This document shows, piece by piece, positions 16,970 through 25,864 of a stretch of DNA of 64,000 nt. Under the pieces are notes generated by a model. The model was given only the letters and a program-made list of their open reading frames with translations, did not search any database and was not told the DNA's origin. Source of the DNA: RUG11237 sp050874665 (lineage in GTDB: Bacteria > Bacillota > Clostridia > Lachnospirales > Lachnospiraceae); NCBI GenBank assembly GCA_050874665.1, contig JBNMLC010000007.1, positions 66,071-130,070 on the forward strand, in the 5' to 3' direction. How positions within the stretch are numbered: the first letter of the stretch is position 1; each line of letters opens with the position of its first letter. The translations under genes and the position numbers were made by a program.

Positions 16970-19657
16970 TTATTTGATTCCCCCACTGTTAAATATATAC
17001 TTTGTTTCAAAATCTTGTAAAGGAATAGCCTTATCAAAGTAAAAGCCCTGTATATATTCGATATCCATTTTCTGAACAATCGCAAGCTGCTCTTTACGTT
17101 CAATTCCCTCCACGCAGACATGAAGTCCCAATGCTACTGCCAGTTCACTTATCATTCTGATAAAAGCTTTGGCATAATCATCTCGTTCAATCTCTGTCAC
17201 AAACGTCTGGTCGATTTTAATTACATCCAGTGGTATTTCTTTGATATGATTTAAGGAAGAATAGCCTGTCCCAAAATCATCTAACGCAATATGTATGCCT
17301 AATTTACGGATTTCGGAAAGCACCTGTTTCATTCGGTTCATATCGTTAATCGCAAGACTTTCCGTCACCTCCAAAGTAAGATTGTTCGGATTAATCCCTG
17401 TTTCTTCTACAATTTGTCTTATGATATCTACAATATCGTTTTGTAACAATTGTACCACAGACAGATTTACATTTACTTTGTATTCCGGGTGTCCTAATTC
17501 GTTCCAATTTCTGCATGCCTTACATGCCTGACGCAGCACATAGGAACCAATCGGATTAATCAGACCAAGATACTCTGCCAACGGAATAAATTCTGCCGGT
17601 GAAACAAATCCCATCGTTGCATGCTTCCAACGAATCAAGGCTTCTGCGCCACTGCACTTTACTTCTCCGTTTTCTCCTACCTGAATAATCGGCTGATAGT
17701 AGACAATAAAATCCCGATACCCCTCATTGCTCGAGTCACGCATATTCTTTTCCATATCAAACCGCTTCATAGAAGAGGAACCGGATTCCTCCGTATAATA
17801 ATGAATTCTGTTTTTTCCTGCCTTTTTAGCTTCATACATGGCAATATCAGCTTTTTTAATCAAATCACTGGAGTCTTCTCCGTTTTGTGGAAAATCCACT
17901 ACTCCAAGACTCATAGTACAATAATAATCTACGCCATTTAAATTCCACGGTTTTTTGCATATTTGCATCAGTTCTTCTAAGATTCGATTCTTCTCTGCAT
18001 AATGCTTTTCCGGAAGGAGGATAATAAATTCATCTCCCCCCATACGGTAACAAGTATTTGCAATTTCGGGGATTGCACGCAGACGGCTCGACAATTCCTG
18101 CAAAAGAATGTCCCCATATTGATGTCCCAGGGCATCATTAATATTTTTGAAATTGTCAAGATCCATATAGAACATGGAGCCGCATTTTCCGTTCTTTTTC
18201 ATTTCTTCCAGATATTTTTTCAAATCACGTTCACACCGCATACGGTTGTACAGACCCGTCAGGAAATCGTTATTTGCCTGCTGCTCTATCTTCTTTTGAT
18301 AATTACGCTTCTCCGTTACATCATAGCATACACAAAGAACAGCTTCTCTGCCATCCACCCAGGAAAGCTCCGTATAATATAAATCATACCAGCGTTTTGT
18401 ATCCTCCGCATAATACTCTATATATTTTGAATTATTATTAATCTTTTTGCCTCTGCGAAGGACTTCACTTAAATTTCCCTCTGCTAATTCTTTCGAAAAA
18501 TTCTGTCGAATAATCTTATTACTAAACAACACTTCGTCCGTACATTTATCTGTCACCAAAATACCACTCCCCACATTTTCTAATATTTTAGCTAAAGACA
18601 CATAAGAACTTACTAAGGACTCTTTCGTTGTTCGCTTTGTCAAAATGCTCTGAATTATTTTGACAACATCGCCCAAAAACTGTATATCCGCCAACTCCCA
18701 TACACGTTTTTTAGATATTTCCATAAAATTGGCATAAATCACAATTTCATCATTTACATAAATCGGTAAGGATGCAATTGCCTGAATTCCATATTCTGAA
18801 AATTTCTGTCGGCTGAAGGCTGGAAGCTGCATTCCTGATGATATGAATACCGGCCGTTCATTATCCAGGGCCCATTCACTATTCAAAATTCTGCTTCCGT
18901 CTTGAAAATAGTTATTTTCTTCCTTTTCCGCCCAATGGCACACTATTTCCAGGCATTTGTCATTTTTATGTACCTGAAACACATTTGCAATATCCGTTTT
19001 TAAATACTTTCCTGCTAATGTAATAATATTTTTAATTGGAACTTCAAATTCATCTGCAGATTCTAAATTTCTTAATATGGCAGTGATTGTTTCATTCTTT
19101 TGAAGTTCTTCTTTCATCTTCTGTTCTGCCATTTTACTCTTATGCGCTTCCTCTTTTGCATTCATCACAAGAAACGCTTCCGCAAACAATTTTCGCATCA
19201 ATACTCTAGACAACTCCATCCGGCTGTTCATTTCTTTCTGCGTTACCCTTGTCTTTATTCTTTCCCATTCTTCAGCATTCTCAGACATATCAATATCCTT
19301 CAACACTGCATAACCACAGCATAAAATAACCGGCTTGCGTCCGATTGCAACAGCCGTTCCTACCAGCTTCACACAGGAACAGTTTGTATCCACTACAATC
19401 TGCTCCTCATAGGGGTTATTTCTCAGTTGCTGTACCAGCATGTCATAATAACGTGGCTGCACTCTCTCCAAAATAAATTCCAGTTCCTCACGATCACCTG
19501 AATACTCTGTAATATGCTGTCCATCTGCATCAGAACAAACGACAAAAAGCTGTGCAACTTGTGCATAGCTATCCTGTATATACTGTAATTCCTCCCTTTG
19601 TATCAGGGAGGAAAATTTTTGAACCTTCTTATTTTCTTCGTTATTGTCTATACCCAT
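16970..19657 (-). CDS. PocR-GAF-PAS-GGDEF-EAL cyclic-di-GMP protein
   Basis: About 895 residues, soluble. Order: a PocR-like sensory domain (LQYIQDSYAQVAQLFVVC, about residues 20-165), coiled linker, GAF-like domain (about 195-345), PAS-like domain (about 355-455), GGDEF with intact YRMGGDEF, and EAL with GAEALIRW, LEVTES, LDDFGTGYSS, VIKID and EGIE, so all main phosphodiesterase metal residues are present. The diguanylate cyclase inhibitory RxxD site before GGDEF is absent. It may make, break or only sense c-di-GMP. The upstream GTG (19687) has no ribosome site; the ATG at 19657 has AGGTG/GGAG just before it. First gene of the operon with DUF5717 and DUF5716. Confidence 0.9.
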   Translation of the reverse strand: MGIDNNEENKKVQKFSSLIQREELQYIQDSYAQVAQLFVVCSDADGQHITEYSGDREELEFILERVQPRYYDMLVQQLRNNPYEEQIVVDTNCSCVKLVGTAVAIGRKPVILCCGYAVLKDIDMSENAEEWERIKTRVTQKEMNSRMELSRVLMRKLFAEAFLVMNAKEEAHKSKMAEQKMKEELQKNETITAILRNLESADEFEVPIKNIITLAGKYLKTDIANVFQVHKNDKCLEIVCHWAEKEENNYFQDGSRILNSEWALDNERPVFISSGMQLPAFSRQKFSEYGIQAIASLPIYVNDEIVIYANFMEISKKRVWELADIQFLGDVVKIIQSILTKRTTKESLVSSYVSLAKILENVGSGILVTDKCTDEVLFSNKIIRQNFSKELAEGNLSEVLRRGKKINNNSKYIEYYAEDTKRWYDLYYTELSWVDGREAVLCVCYDVTEKRNYQKKIEQQANNDFLTGLYNRMRCERDLKKYLEEMKKNGKCGSMFYMDLDNFKNINDALGHQYGDILLQELSSRLRAIPEIANTCYRMGGDEFIILLPEKHYAEKNRILEELMQICKKPWNLNGVDYYCTMSLGVVDFPQNGEDSSDLIKKADIAMYEAKKAGKNRIHYYTEESGSSSMKRFDMEKNMRDSSNEGYRDFIVYYQPIIQVGENGEVKCSGAEALIRWKHATMGFVSPAEFIPLAEYLGLINPIGSYVLRQACKACRNWNELGHPEYKVNVNLSVVQLLQNDIVDIIRQIVEETGINPNNLTLEVTESLAINDMNRMKQVLSEIRKLGIHIALDDFGTGYSSLNHIKEIPLDVIKIDQTFVTEIERDDYAKAFIRMISELAVALGLHVCVEGIERKEQLAIVQKMDIEYIQGFYFDKAIPLQDFETKYIFNSGGIK

Positions 19658-19702
19658 TTCTCCACACCTGCTCCGCAATAATTTCACACCATATCAATAT
19701 TT

Positions 19703-19731
19703 ATTCTACATGAAAAATACTATGATTGCAA
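19703..19731 (-). promoter_or_regulatory. promoter of the GGDEF/EAL-DUF5717-DUF5716 operon
   Basis: Minus strand TTGCAA, 17 bases, TAGAAT, about 46 bases upstream of the chosen ATG. The rest of the 19658-19807 gap holds no clear terminator for the preceding phoP gene. Confidence 0.6.
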
Positions 19732-19807
19732 CTATTGTTTCGCTATTTACGGCACTATCTGTAACAGTTTTGTCCACGTCATGATATGTTACCGTTCTCT
19801 TGGCAGG

Positions 19808-20515
19808 TCACGAAAATTTATATCCCACTCCTCTCACTGTCTTAATATACTTTGGCTTATTGTCATCTTCCTCTATTTTTTTTCTTAAATTGCGGATATG
19901 TACATCCACTGTTCTGGTTTCGCCTGCATACTCATACCCCCAGATTTTATCAAGCAGCACCTCTCTGGAAAACACTCTGGTTCGATGCTTCGCTAACACA
20001 TACAATAACTCAAATTCCTTCAATGCAAGTTCAACCGTTTTTCCATCCACCGTCACTTCATGTGTTGTATTATTAATTATAATTTTATCAATGACAATGA
20101 CTTCATCTTTTTCTTTCTCTGTCGCAGAGACATCTTTTGTCCGTTCACTTCTTCGCAGAACAGCTTTCACTCTCGCCACTAATTCATATATTCCAAAAGG
20201 TTTGCTAATATAGTCATCCGCCCCGACTTCCAGCCCTAAAACTTTGTTAATTTCTTCACTTTTTGCCGTCAGCATAATGACAGGAAGCTCTGCCAATTCA
20301 GAATTTTTTCGTATTCTTTTTAACATTTCCATTCCATCGATTCCCGGCAGCATAATGTCTAAAAGCACCAAATCAACTGCTTCTTTCTTAAGTATTTCAA
20401 TGCCTTCTTCGCCACTTCCAGCTGTCAATACCCGGAATCCATTGCTTGCTAAATTATATTCTAACAATTCTAAAATGTGTTCTTCATCATCTACTGCAAG
20501 AATTACTTTTCCCAT
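19808..20515 (-). CDS. phoP: phosphate-regulon response regulator, OmpR/PhoB family
   Basis: A 235-residue two-domain response regulator. The receiver has acidic VDDEE near the start, the phosphoacceptor Asp in LVLLDIMLPGIDG, Thr in MLTAKS and Lys in YISKPFG. The winged-helix output ends with RTVDVHIRNLRKKI and VRGVGYKF, as in PhoB/PhoP. It is the last gene of the pst-phoU-phoR-phoP run, 9 bases after phoR, and likely binds the TTTACA/TTAACA box before pstS when phosphate is low, giving autoregulation of the operon. The name phoP follows Firmicutes usage; phoB would be equivalent. Confidence 0.92.
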   Translation of the reverse strand: MGKVILAVDDEEHILELLEYNLASNGFRVLTAGSGEEGIEILKKEAVDLVLLDIMLPGIDGMEMLKRIRKNSELAELPVIMLTAKSEEINKVLGLEVGADDYISKPFGIYELVARVKAVLRRSERTKDVSATEKEKDEVIVIDKIIINNTTHEVTVDGKTVELALKEFELLYVLAKHRTRVFSREVLLDKIWGYEYAGETRTVDVHIRNLRKKIEEDDNKPKYIKTVRGVGYKFS

Positions 20516-20524
20516 GTTTACTCC

Positions 20525-22273
20525 TTACGAAACTGTCTGATATGGCAGCTTCACTAAAAATTTAGTTCCTACCAAAACTTCACTTTCCACTTCTATATCT
20601 CCATTATACATTTCCACAATATGCTTTACAATAGATAAACCAAGCCCTGTGCCCCCCGTTTTACTAGAGCGGCTTTTATCTACACGATAAAATCTCTCAA
20701 ATATCCTGTCAAGACATTCCTTTTCAATGCCTTTTCCCGTATCCTGTACGCTTAAGTATAGGAAATTTCCATCACTTGAACACTTTACCCAAATTGTTCC
20801 ATTGTCTGTATACTTAATCGCATTATCTACCAGATTAATCATCAGTTGCTTTATTCTGTCTGCATTACAGGTATAAGGTCTGATATAGGTATCCGGTTCA
20901 TACTTTAATGAAACATTTTTCTTTACCTTCGGATTTAGCAACATAATTACCTCTCCTACAATTTCCTTCACATTATTTTCCTTTACATTATAATCGTTCT
21001 TATTCTCAATCTCCGATAACAGGAGAATATCCTGAATTAAATTGTATAGTCTTTCTGTTTCGATATCAATAATGTCTAAAAATTTAAGAGCAAATTTTTC
21101 ATCATGGATTGCACCATTTTTCAACGTATCCACAAACCCCCGAATGGAAGTCAGCGGCGTCTTGAATTCATGCGATACATTGGATACAAACTCGCTTCGC
21201 ATATGTTCTAGCTTTCTAATCTGGGTAACATCTTCAAAAATAAGCAGCACTCCCACTGTTCTGTTTTCTTTTTTCTCATACAACGGTGTTCCGCTGATTT
21301 TCATTACACGTTCTTCTTCCCTGTAAATATTCCCCTCTTTTATCACAGAATCTTTTGTTTCTTTCACCTTATCAATCACATCATAAAGCACTTGATTTCT
21401 AAGCACATGATATATAGGAAGCCCTGTAATGTCATTTGCTTCACGCTCTGTCAAAACCTTAAATTCCTGATTACAAAAAATAATCTTATTTTCTTCATCA
21501 ATGGCTGCCACCCCATTATCCATACTGTACAAGATTGCTTCTAATTCATTATTTCTGGCATACAGCGTATTCATATTATCCTTCAGTTTTTCTGCCATTG
21601 AATTAAAGGCATCTGCCAACAGACCAATCTGATTTTTCTGCCTTGTATATATTTTCACCTGCAAATCACCTTTTGCAATCTTCCTTGCCGCCTTCGTCAC
21701 TTCATCTAGTGGCTGAGTTATGTAATTACTAAAATAAACTGCCATTAAAACAATACCAACAGATATGAACAGGACTACTATAAATGCCGACTTTAAGAAT
21801 CCAAATTCCATACTTTTTAACTCTTTTAATGGGACACCTAAACGAATCACTCCACGAAATTGCTCTGTTATGAGCGGAACCGCACAATAGATACACTCCA
21901 TGCCCAGAGTTTTGGAATATCTTCTTACACTATACTTTTCACCCGCTAATGCCTTTTTAATCTCAATGCGACTGGCATGGTTTTCCATTTCGTCATAGTC
22001 CCCACTGCTTTCCGCCACTACTTCTCCGTCTTCAGACACTACTGTGATTCTCACATGATACTCTGCAGCATACTTTTCCACAAATTCTTCTAAATTTTCC
22101 TCTCCCGGAAAATCCGCTGCAAAAGCATTTGCCATCAACTGTGTCTGTGCCATATACCCTTCTTCACTTTGCTTCACTAAGGAAGAATATCCTTTTCCAA
22201 AAAAGGTGCCTCCTACCGCAAACATCACCATAAAAGCAATGATAAAGTATGTAATAAAAAGTTTTCTTTTCAT
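20525..22273 (-). CDS. phoR: phosphate sensor histidine kinase
   Basis: A 582-residue membrane sensor kinase: membrane segments near residues 5-25 and 160-185 flank an extracytoplasmic Cache/PAS-like region of about 130 residues; then HAMP (TQPLDEVTKAARKIAKGDLQV), PAS (about 240-340), HisKA with the phosphorylated His in SNVSHEFKTPLTSIR, and HATPase with N box (LVDNAIKYT), DTGKGI and GGTGLGLSIV. The full ectodomain form is like Bacillus PhoR. It lies 3 bases after phoU and 9 before its partner regulator, and is probably held inactive through PhoU and the Pst transporter at high phosphate. Confidence 0.93.
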   Translation of the reverse strand: MKRKLFITYFIIAFMVMFAVGGTFFGKGYSSLVKQSEEGYMAQTQLMANAFAADFPGEENLEEFVEKYAAEYHVRITVVSEDGEVVAESSGDYDEMENHASRIEIKKALAGEKYSVRRYSKTLGMECIYCAVPLITEQFRGVIRLGVPLKELKSMEFGFLKSAFIVVLFISVGIVLMAVYFSNYITQPLDEVTKAARKIAKGDLQVKIYTRQKNQIGLLADAFNSMAEKLKDNMNTLYARNNELEAILYSMDNGVAAIDEENKIIFCNQEFKVLTEREANDITGLPIYHVLRNQVLYDVIDKVKETKDSVIKEGNIYREEERVMKISGTPLYEKKENRTVGVLLIFEDVTQIRKLEHMRSEFVSNVSHEFKTPLTSIRGFVDTLKNGAIHDEKFALKFLDIIDIETERLYNLIQDILLLSEIENKNDYNVKENNVKEIVGEVIMLLNPKVKKNVSLKYEPDTYIRPYTCNADRIKQLMINLVDNAIKYTDNGTIWVKCSSDGNFLYLSVQDTGKGIEKECLDRIFERFYRVDKSRSSKTGGTGLGLSIVKHIVEMYNGDIEVESEVLVGTKFLVKLPYQTVS

Positions 22274-22276
22274 GTT

Positions 22277-22921
22277 CTATAAATCCCCTGTAATAATATA
22301 TACATTCCACTCAGCCATGTTTGTGGCATGATCCGCCATTCGTTCAATATATTTGATAATCATTATAAAATAAGCATACTGTCGTACAAATTCCGGTTGC
22401 TTTTCCATCGTGTTACATAAATCGTTCAAAATTGTGTCAAAATAATCATCTACAATATCATCTTCCTGCTTCACATAGCGTGCCTTTTCTAAATCTTCGT
22501 TTACAAAGCTGTCGATCGCTGCAATTACCATCTCCTTCATCTTCAAAAGCATATCTTCTACCAATTTCGGCATTGGAATTTTCTCTTCCTTTGTCAGAAG
22601 AATGATATACTCCGAGATATCGGCACAATGATCCGCAATACGTTCAATATCAGAAATCATTCTCATAATAGATGTAACACGACGCAAATCTTTAGCTAAT
22701 GGCTGTTGTCTTGCAATAATAGTAATACATTCTTCCTCTATCTCTTTCTCCATTTCATCGATAGCATCATCATCTTCAATAATTTTATGTGCCACCTCTG
22801 AATCTTTGTTTTTAAGCGCATAGATTACCTTTCCAATCGCTTCTTCAATCAGCGTACTCATTTGTATTACATTCTGATTCATTTTCTCTAATTCTTCTAT
22901 ATATCTTTGCCTTGTAGACAC
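22277..22921 (-). CDS. phoU: phosphate-specific transport regulator PhoU
   Basis: A 214-residue all-helical protein made of two PhoU repeats, each with an E/D-rich metal-binding signature (RMISDIERIADHCADISEY and KYIERMADHATNMAEW). PhoU links the Pst transporter to the PhoR kinase and damps the response when phosphate is abundant. Length is standard. It sits between pstB (11 bases upstream) and phoR (3 bases downstream), matching that role. Confidence 0.96.
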   Translation of the reverse strand: MSTRQRYIEELEKMNQNVIQMSTLIEEAIGKVIYALKNKDSEVAHKIIEDDDAIDEMEKEIEEECITIIARQQPLAKDLRRVTSIMRMISDIERIADHCADISEYIILLTKEEKIPMPKLVEDMLLKMKEMVIAAIDSFVNEDLEKARYVKQEDDIVDDYFDTILNDLCNTMEKQPEFVRQYAYFIMIIKYIERMADHATNMAEWNVYIITGDL

Positions 22922-22932
22922 AACAATCCCTC

Positions 22933-23709
22933 CTAACCAAATCTTCCTGTAATGTAGTCTTCTGTTCTTTTGTCATGAGGATTATGAAAAATATCTGTTG
23001 TATCTCCATATTCTACCACATTGCCTGTCAGGAAAAAAGCGGTTTTATCAGAAATACGACTTGCCTGCTGCATATTGTGTGTAACAATGACAATGGTATA
23101 TTTTTCTTTCAGCTCAACTGCTAAATCCTCAATCTTTAATGTAGAAATAGGATCCAATGCCGAAGTCGGTTCATCCATTAAAATAACTTCCGGTTCTACT
23201 GCCAAAGCTCTCGCAATACAAATACGCTGCTGCTGACCTCCGGATAACCCCAAAGCATTTTTTTTCAGTCTATCCTTCACTTCATCCCAGATAGCCGCCT
23301 GCTTTAGACTTCTTTCTACTATTTCGTCTAATTCACTTCTTTTCTTGATTCCATGAATTCTTGGGCCATATGCCACATTATCATATATACTCATCGGGAA
23401 TGGATTGGGCTGTTGAAACACCATTCCAACCCTCTGACGCAATTTTATTACATCAATATCGCTATAAATATCTATTCCGTCCATAAAAATGTTTCCTTCA
23501 ATTTTTACATTTTCGACTAAATCATTCATGCGATTTATTGTTTTTAAAAAAGTTGACTTGCCACATCCGGAAGGACCGATAAATGCTGTGATTTCATGTT
23601 CCGGAATCTGCATATTAATACTTTTAAGGGCATGGAAATCGCCATAATGAAGATTCAAATCCTTTACATCGAACTTTACGGCTTCCTGCATTTTTTCTTT
23701 TTTTATCAT
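22933..23709 (-). CDS. pstB: phosphate ABC transporter ATP-binding protein
   Basis: A 258-residue ABC ATPase that powers high-affinity phosphate import. Walker A GPSGCGKST, Q-loop VFQQPNPFP, signature LSGGQQQR, Walker B VILMDEPTSALDP and the switch His in VTHNM are all intact. PstB-specific features include TINRMNDLV and the C-terminal ITGRFG. The ATG overlaps the pstA stop by four bases (ATGA), indicating coupled translation. Confidence 0.97.
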   Translation of the reverse strand: MIKKEKMQEAVKFDVKDLNLHYGDFHALKSINMQIPEHEITAFIGPSGCGKSTFLKTINRMNDLVENVKIEGNIFMDGIDIYSDIDVIKLRQRVGMVFQQPNPFPMSIYDNVAYGPRIHGIKKRSELDEIVERSLKQAAIWDEVKDRLKKNALGLSGGQQQRICIARALAVEPEVILMDEPTSALDPISTLKIEDLAVELKEKYTIVIVTHNMQQASRISDKTAFFLTGNVVEYGDTTDIFHNPHDKRTEDYITGRFG

Positions 23710-24881
23710 GCCTGTTCTCCTTTATTATTGAAAAAGTATTTTGTCACAAGTTTAGAGCATACATTGATTATAATAACAATCAATAATAAAATCACTCCAA
23801 TAGCACAAGCTGTCGTCAAATCATTCTCCTCTTTCATAAGCATATATGCCTTAATTGTTAAGGTCGCTCCACTGGCAGAATTTCCAAACAAACGTGACGG
23901 TATCTGTGCTACTGTTCCGGCAGTAAGCAACAACGCAGCAGATTCTCCCACGATTCTTCCGATACTAAGCAAAACTGCCACGAGGATTCCGGAAATCGCA
24001 TTGGGAAGCACTACTCTGCTTACTGTCTGAAGTTTCGTTGCACCCAGTCCCAAAGAAGATTCTCGATATGTTTTCGGTATCGTTTTTAATGTTTCTTCCG
24101 TTGTACTGATAATCGTTGGCAATAAAATAATACTAACCGTCAATGCCCCTGCTAATAAAGAATATTGCAGTTTCAGCATCTGCACAAATACCAGAGAACC
24201 AAACAGACCATAGATGATAGATGGGATTCCTGCCAGATTTTCGATTGCAAAATGAATTAATGTCATCATTTTCCCCTTCTTAGCATATTCATTCAAATAA
24301 ACTGCAGCCAGAATTCCAATCGGACCGGCAATGAGCAATGACAGTAAAACCATATAAATTGTAGTAACTACCATAGAAATAATCCCGCCGCCTCTGCGAA
24401 CTGCTTTCACTCTCATGTCCCCACTATTGTTGCGAATTGCCTTCGCACTTTCTGTCAAAACAGCCCCAGAATCTGTATTCGCTTTTATTTCTCGTTCTAT
24501 ATTATAATCTCCAATTTTGGTTACGATATCATTCTTCCTTAGTCCATACACTGCTCCCGTGCCATCTACTGCCTGTTTTAATGCGGAATCTTTTTCGATT
24601 TTTTCAATCACAAGTCCCTCTTCATTCATCGAAAAAGCGACGCCCAACGCCTTGCTAATACACTGGTTTTCTTTTACTTCTGCATCAGCATTTGTTACTT
24701 CTTTCACAGTAACATAGGTAGTTTTATCCTCATAAGAGTGTGTAAGAAAATCAAGATTAATTCTTGGTGCTCCTTTTATTACAATAAATCCGATAATAAT
24801 TACGAGAATAGCAACACTAAATGCCGAAGATGCATAAATCAGTGCTTTTATAATATTATCTTTGATTTGTCTGCTCATCAT
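23706..24881 (-). CDS. pstA: phosphate ABC transporter permease PstA with PDZ-like extracytoplasmic insert
   Basis: Membrane permease of the Pst phosphate importer. The C-terminal half has the usual PstA permease segments (SMVVTTIYMVLLSLLIAG, YLNEYAKKG, GIPSIIYGLFG, and the coupling-helix region SSLGLGATKLQTV). At 391 residues it is about 90-100 longer than standard PstA. The extra material lies between the first membrane segment (about 19-37) and the second (about 167): residues 75-165 read like a PDZ domain, with GVAFSMNEEGLVIEKI, LRKNDIVTKIGDYNIE and MRVKAVRRGG. It should face outside the membrane. The first ATG overlaps the pstC stop by four bases; a second ATG directly follows. Confidence 0.93.
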   Translation of the reverse strand: MMSRQIKDNIIKALIYASSAFSVAILVIIIGFIVIKGAPRINLDFLTHSYEDKTTYVTVKEVTNADAEVKENQCISKALGVAFSMNEEGLVIEKIEKDSALKQAVDGTGAVYGLRKNDIVTKIGDYNIEREIKANTDSGAVLTESAKAIRNNSGDMRVKAVRRGGGIISMVVTTIYMVLLSLLIAGPIGILAAVYLNEYAKKGKMMTLIHFAIENLAGIPSIIYGLFGSLVFVQMLKLQYSLLAGALTVSIILLPTIISTTEETLKTIPKTYRESSLGLGATKLQTVSRVVLPNAISGILVAVLLSIGRIVGESAALLLTAGTVAQIPSRLFGNSASGATLTIKAYMLMKEENDLTTACAIGVILLLIVIIINVCSKLVTKYFFNNKGEQA

Positions 24882-25837
24882 TTACAAGAAACCTCCGTCT
24901 TTTTTGTAATGCATGTCATAATGAGATTAACACACATGATAAATACGAACAAAACAACTCCTGTGGCAAACAGCATCTCTGCCTGTCTTCCGGATGCATA
25001 ACTCATTTCCATTGCAATATTCGTGGTTAAAGGTCTTACCATAGACCAGATACTGTCCGGCAGACCTGCTGTCGGATTACCAGCAATCATCATAACTGCC
25101 ATAGTTTCTCCAATCGCACGTCCTACTCCTAAAACTGCCGCCGATAAAATTCCTGATTTTGCTGCCGGAAGAATTGCCTTAAAAATTGTTTGTATTTCCG
25201 ATGCGCCAAGCCCTAAAGAAGCCTCTGCATAGGAATGAGGTACTGATTTGATTGCACTTTCGGACAGTGATACAATGGTTGGCAGTATCATAATCGTAAG
25301 CACTATGATAACAGCAAACAAAGACTGTCCATGTACTTTCGGAGAAATTGTTTTAATGATTGGCACAATGACACCAAGTCCAAAAGCTCCATAAAGTACC
25401 GATGGTATTCCCGCTAAAAGTTCCACCGCAGGTTTTAATATCCTTACCGCCCATTCCGGTGCTATCTCAGCAATAAATACCGCCGTCAGCACTCCAATTG
25501 GCACTCCTACAATGACCGCCCCCAGTGTTGCAAGCACCGAGGCAACAATCATATAAAAGATACCGTATACATTTTCAGAAGGTGCCCATCTGCTTCCTGT
25601 AATAAATTTCACAAAGCTGTAGGCATCTTCTCCTAGAAAGGGACGAAGACCTTTATAAAATACAAAGCCAATAATGGCTATTACACAAACCACACTGATA
25701 AATGCACAAAGGAAAAAAATTCCTTCTACTATTTTCTCTATTATTTCGCGTTTATAATTACGTTTCATAATCTTTTTTTCTTCTGCCTTTGGAACTAAAT
25801 TTGCTTTACTTTCTACTGCCATAGCATCGCCATTCAT
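24878..25837 (-). CDS. pstC: phosphate ABC transporter permease PstC
   Basis: A 319-residue inner-membrane permease, six predicted spans, of normal length. Conserved features are VPIGVLTAVFIAEIAPE, GIPSVLYGAFGLGV and the coupling helix ASLGLGASEIQTI. An extracytoplasmic loop follows the first span (FLGEDAYSFVKFITG). An AAGGAG site precedes the ATG. Gene order pstS-pstC-pstA-pstB is canonical; it starts 27 bases after pstS. Confidence 0.96.
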   Translation of the reverse strand: MNGDAMAVESKANLVPKAEEKKIMKRNYKREIIEKIVEGIFFLCAFISVVCVIAIIGFVFYKGLRPFLGEDAYSFVKFITGSRWAPSENVYGIFYMIVASVLATLGAVIVGVPIGVLTAVFIAEIAPEWAVRILKPAVELLAGIPSVLYGAFGLGVIVPIIKTISPKVHGQSLFAVIIVLTIMILPTIVSLSESAIKSVPHSYAEASLGLGASEIQTIFKAILPAAKSGILSAAVLGVGRAIGETMAVMMIAGNPTAGLPDSIWSMVRPLTTNIAMEMSYASGRQAEMLFATGVVLFVFIMCVNLIMTCITKKTEVSCK

Positions 25838-25864
25838 AAAGTTCTCCTTCCCTTTACTCCTTAA

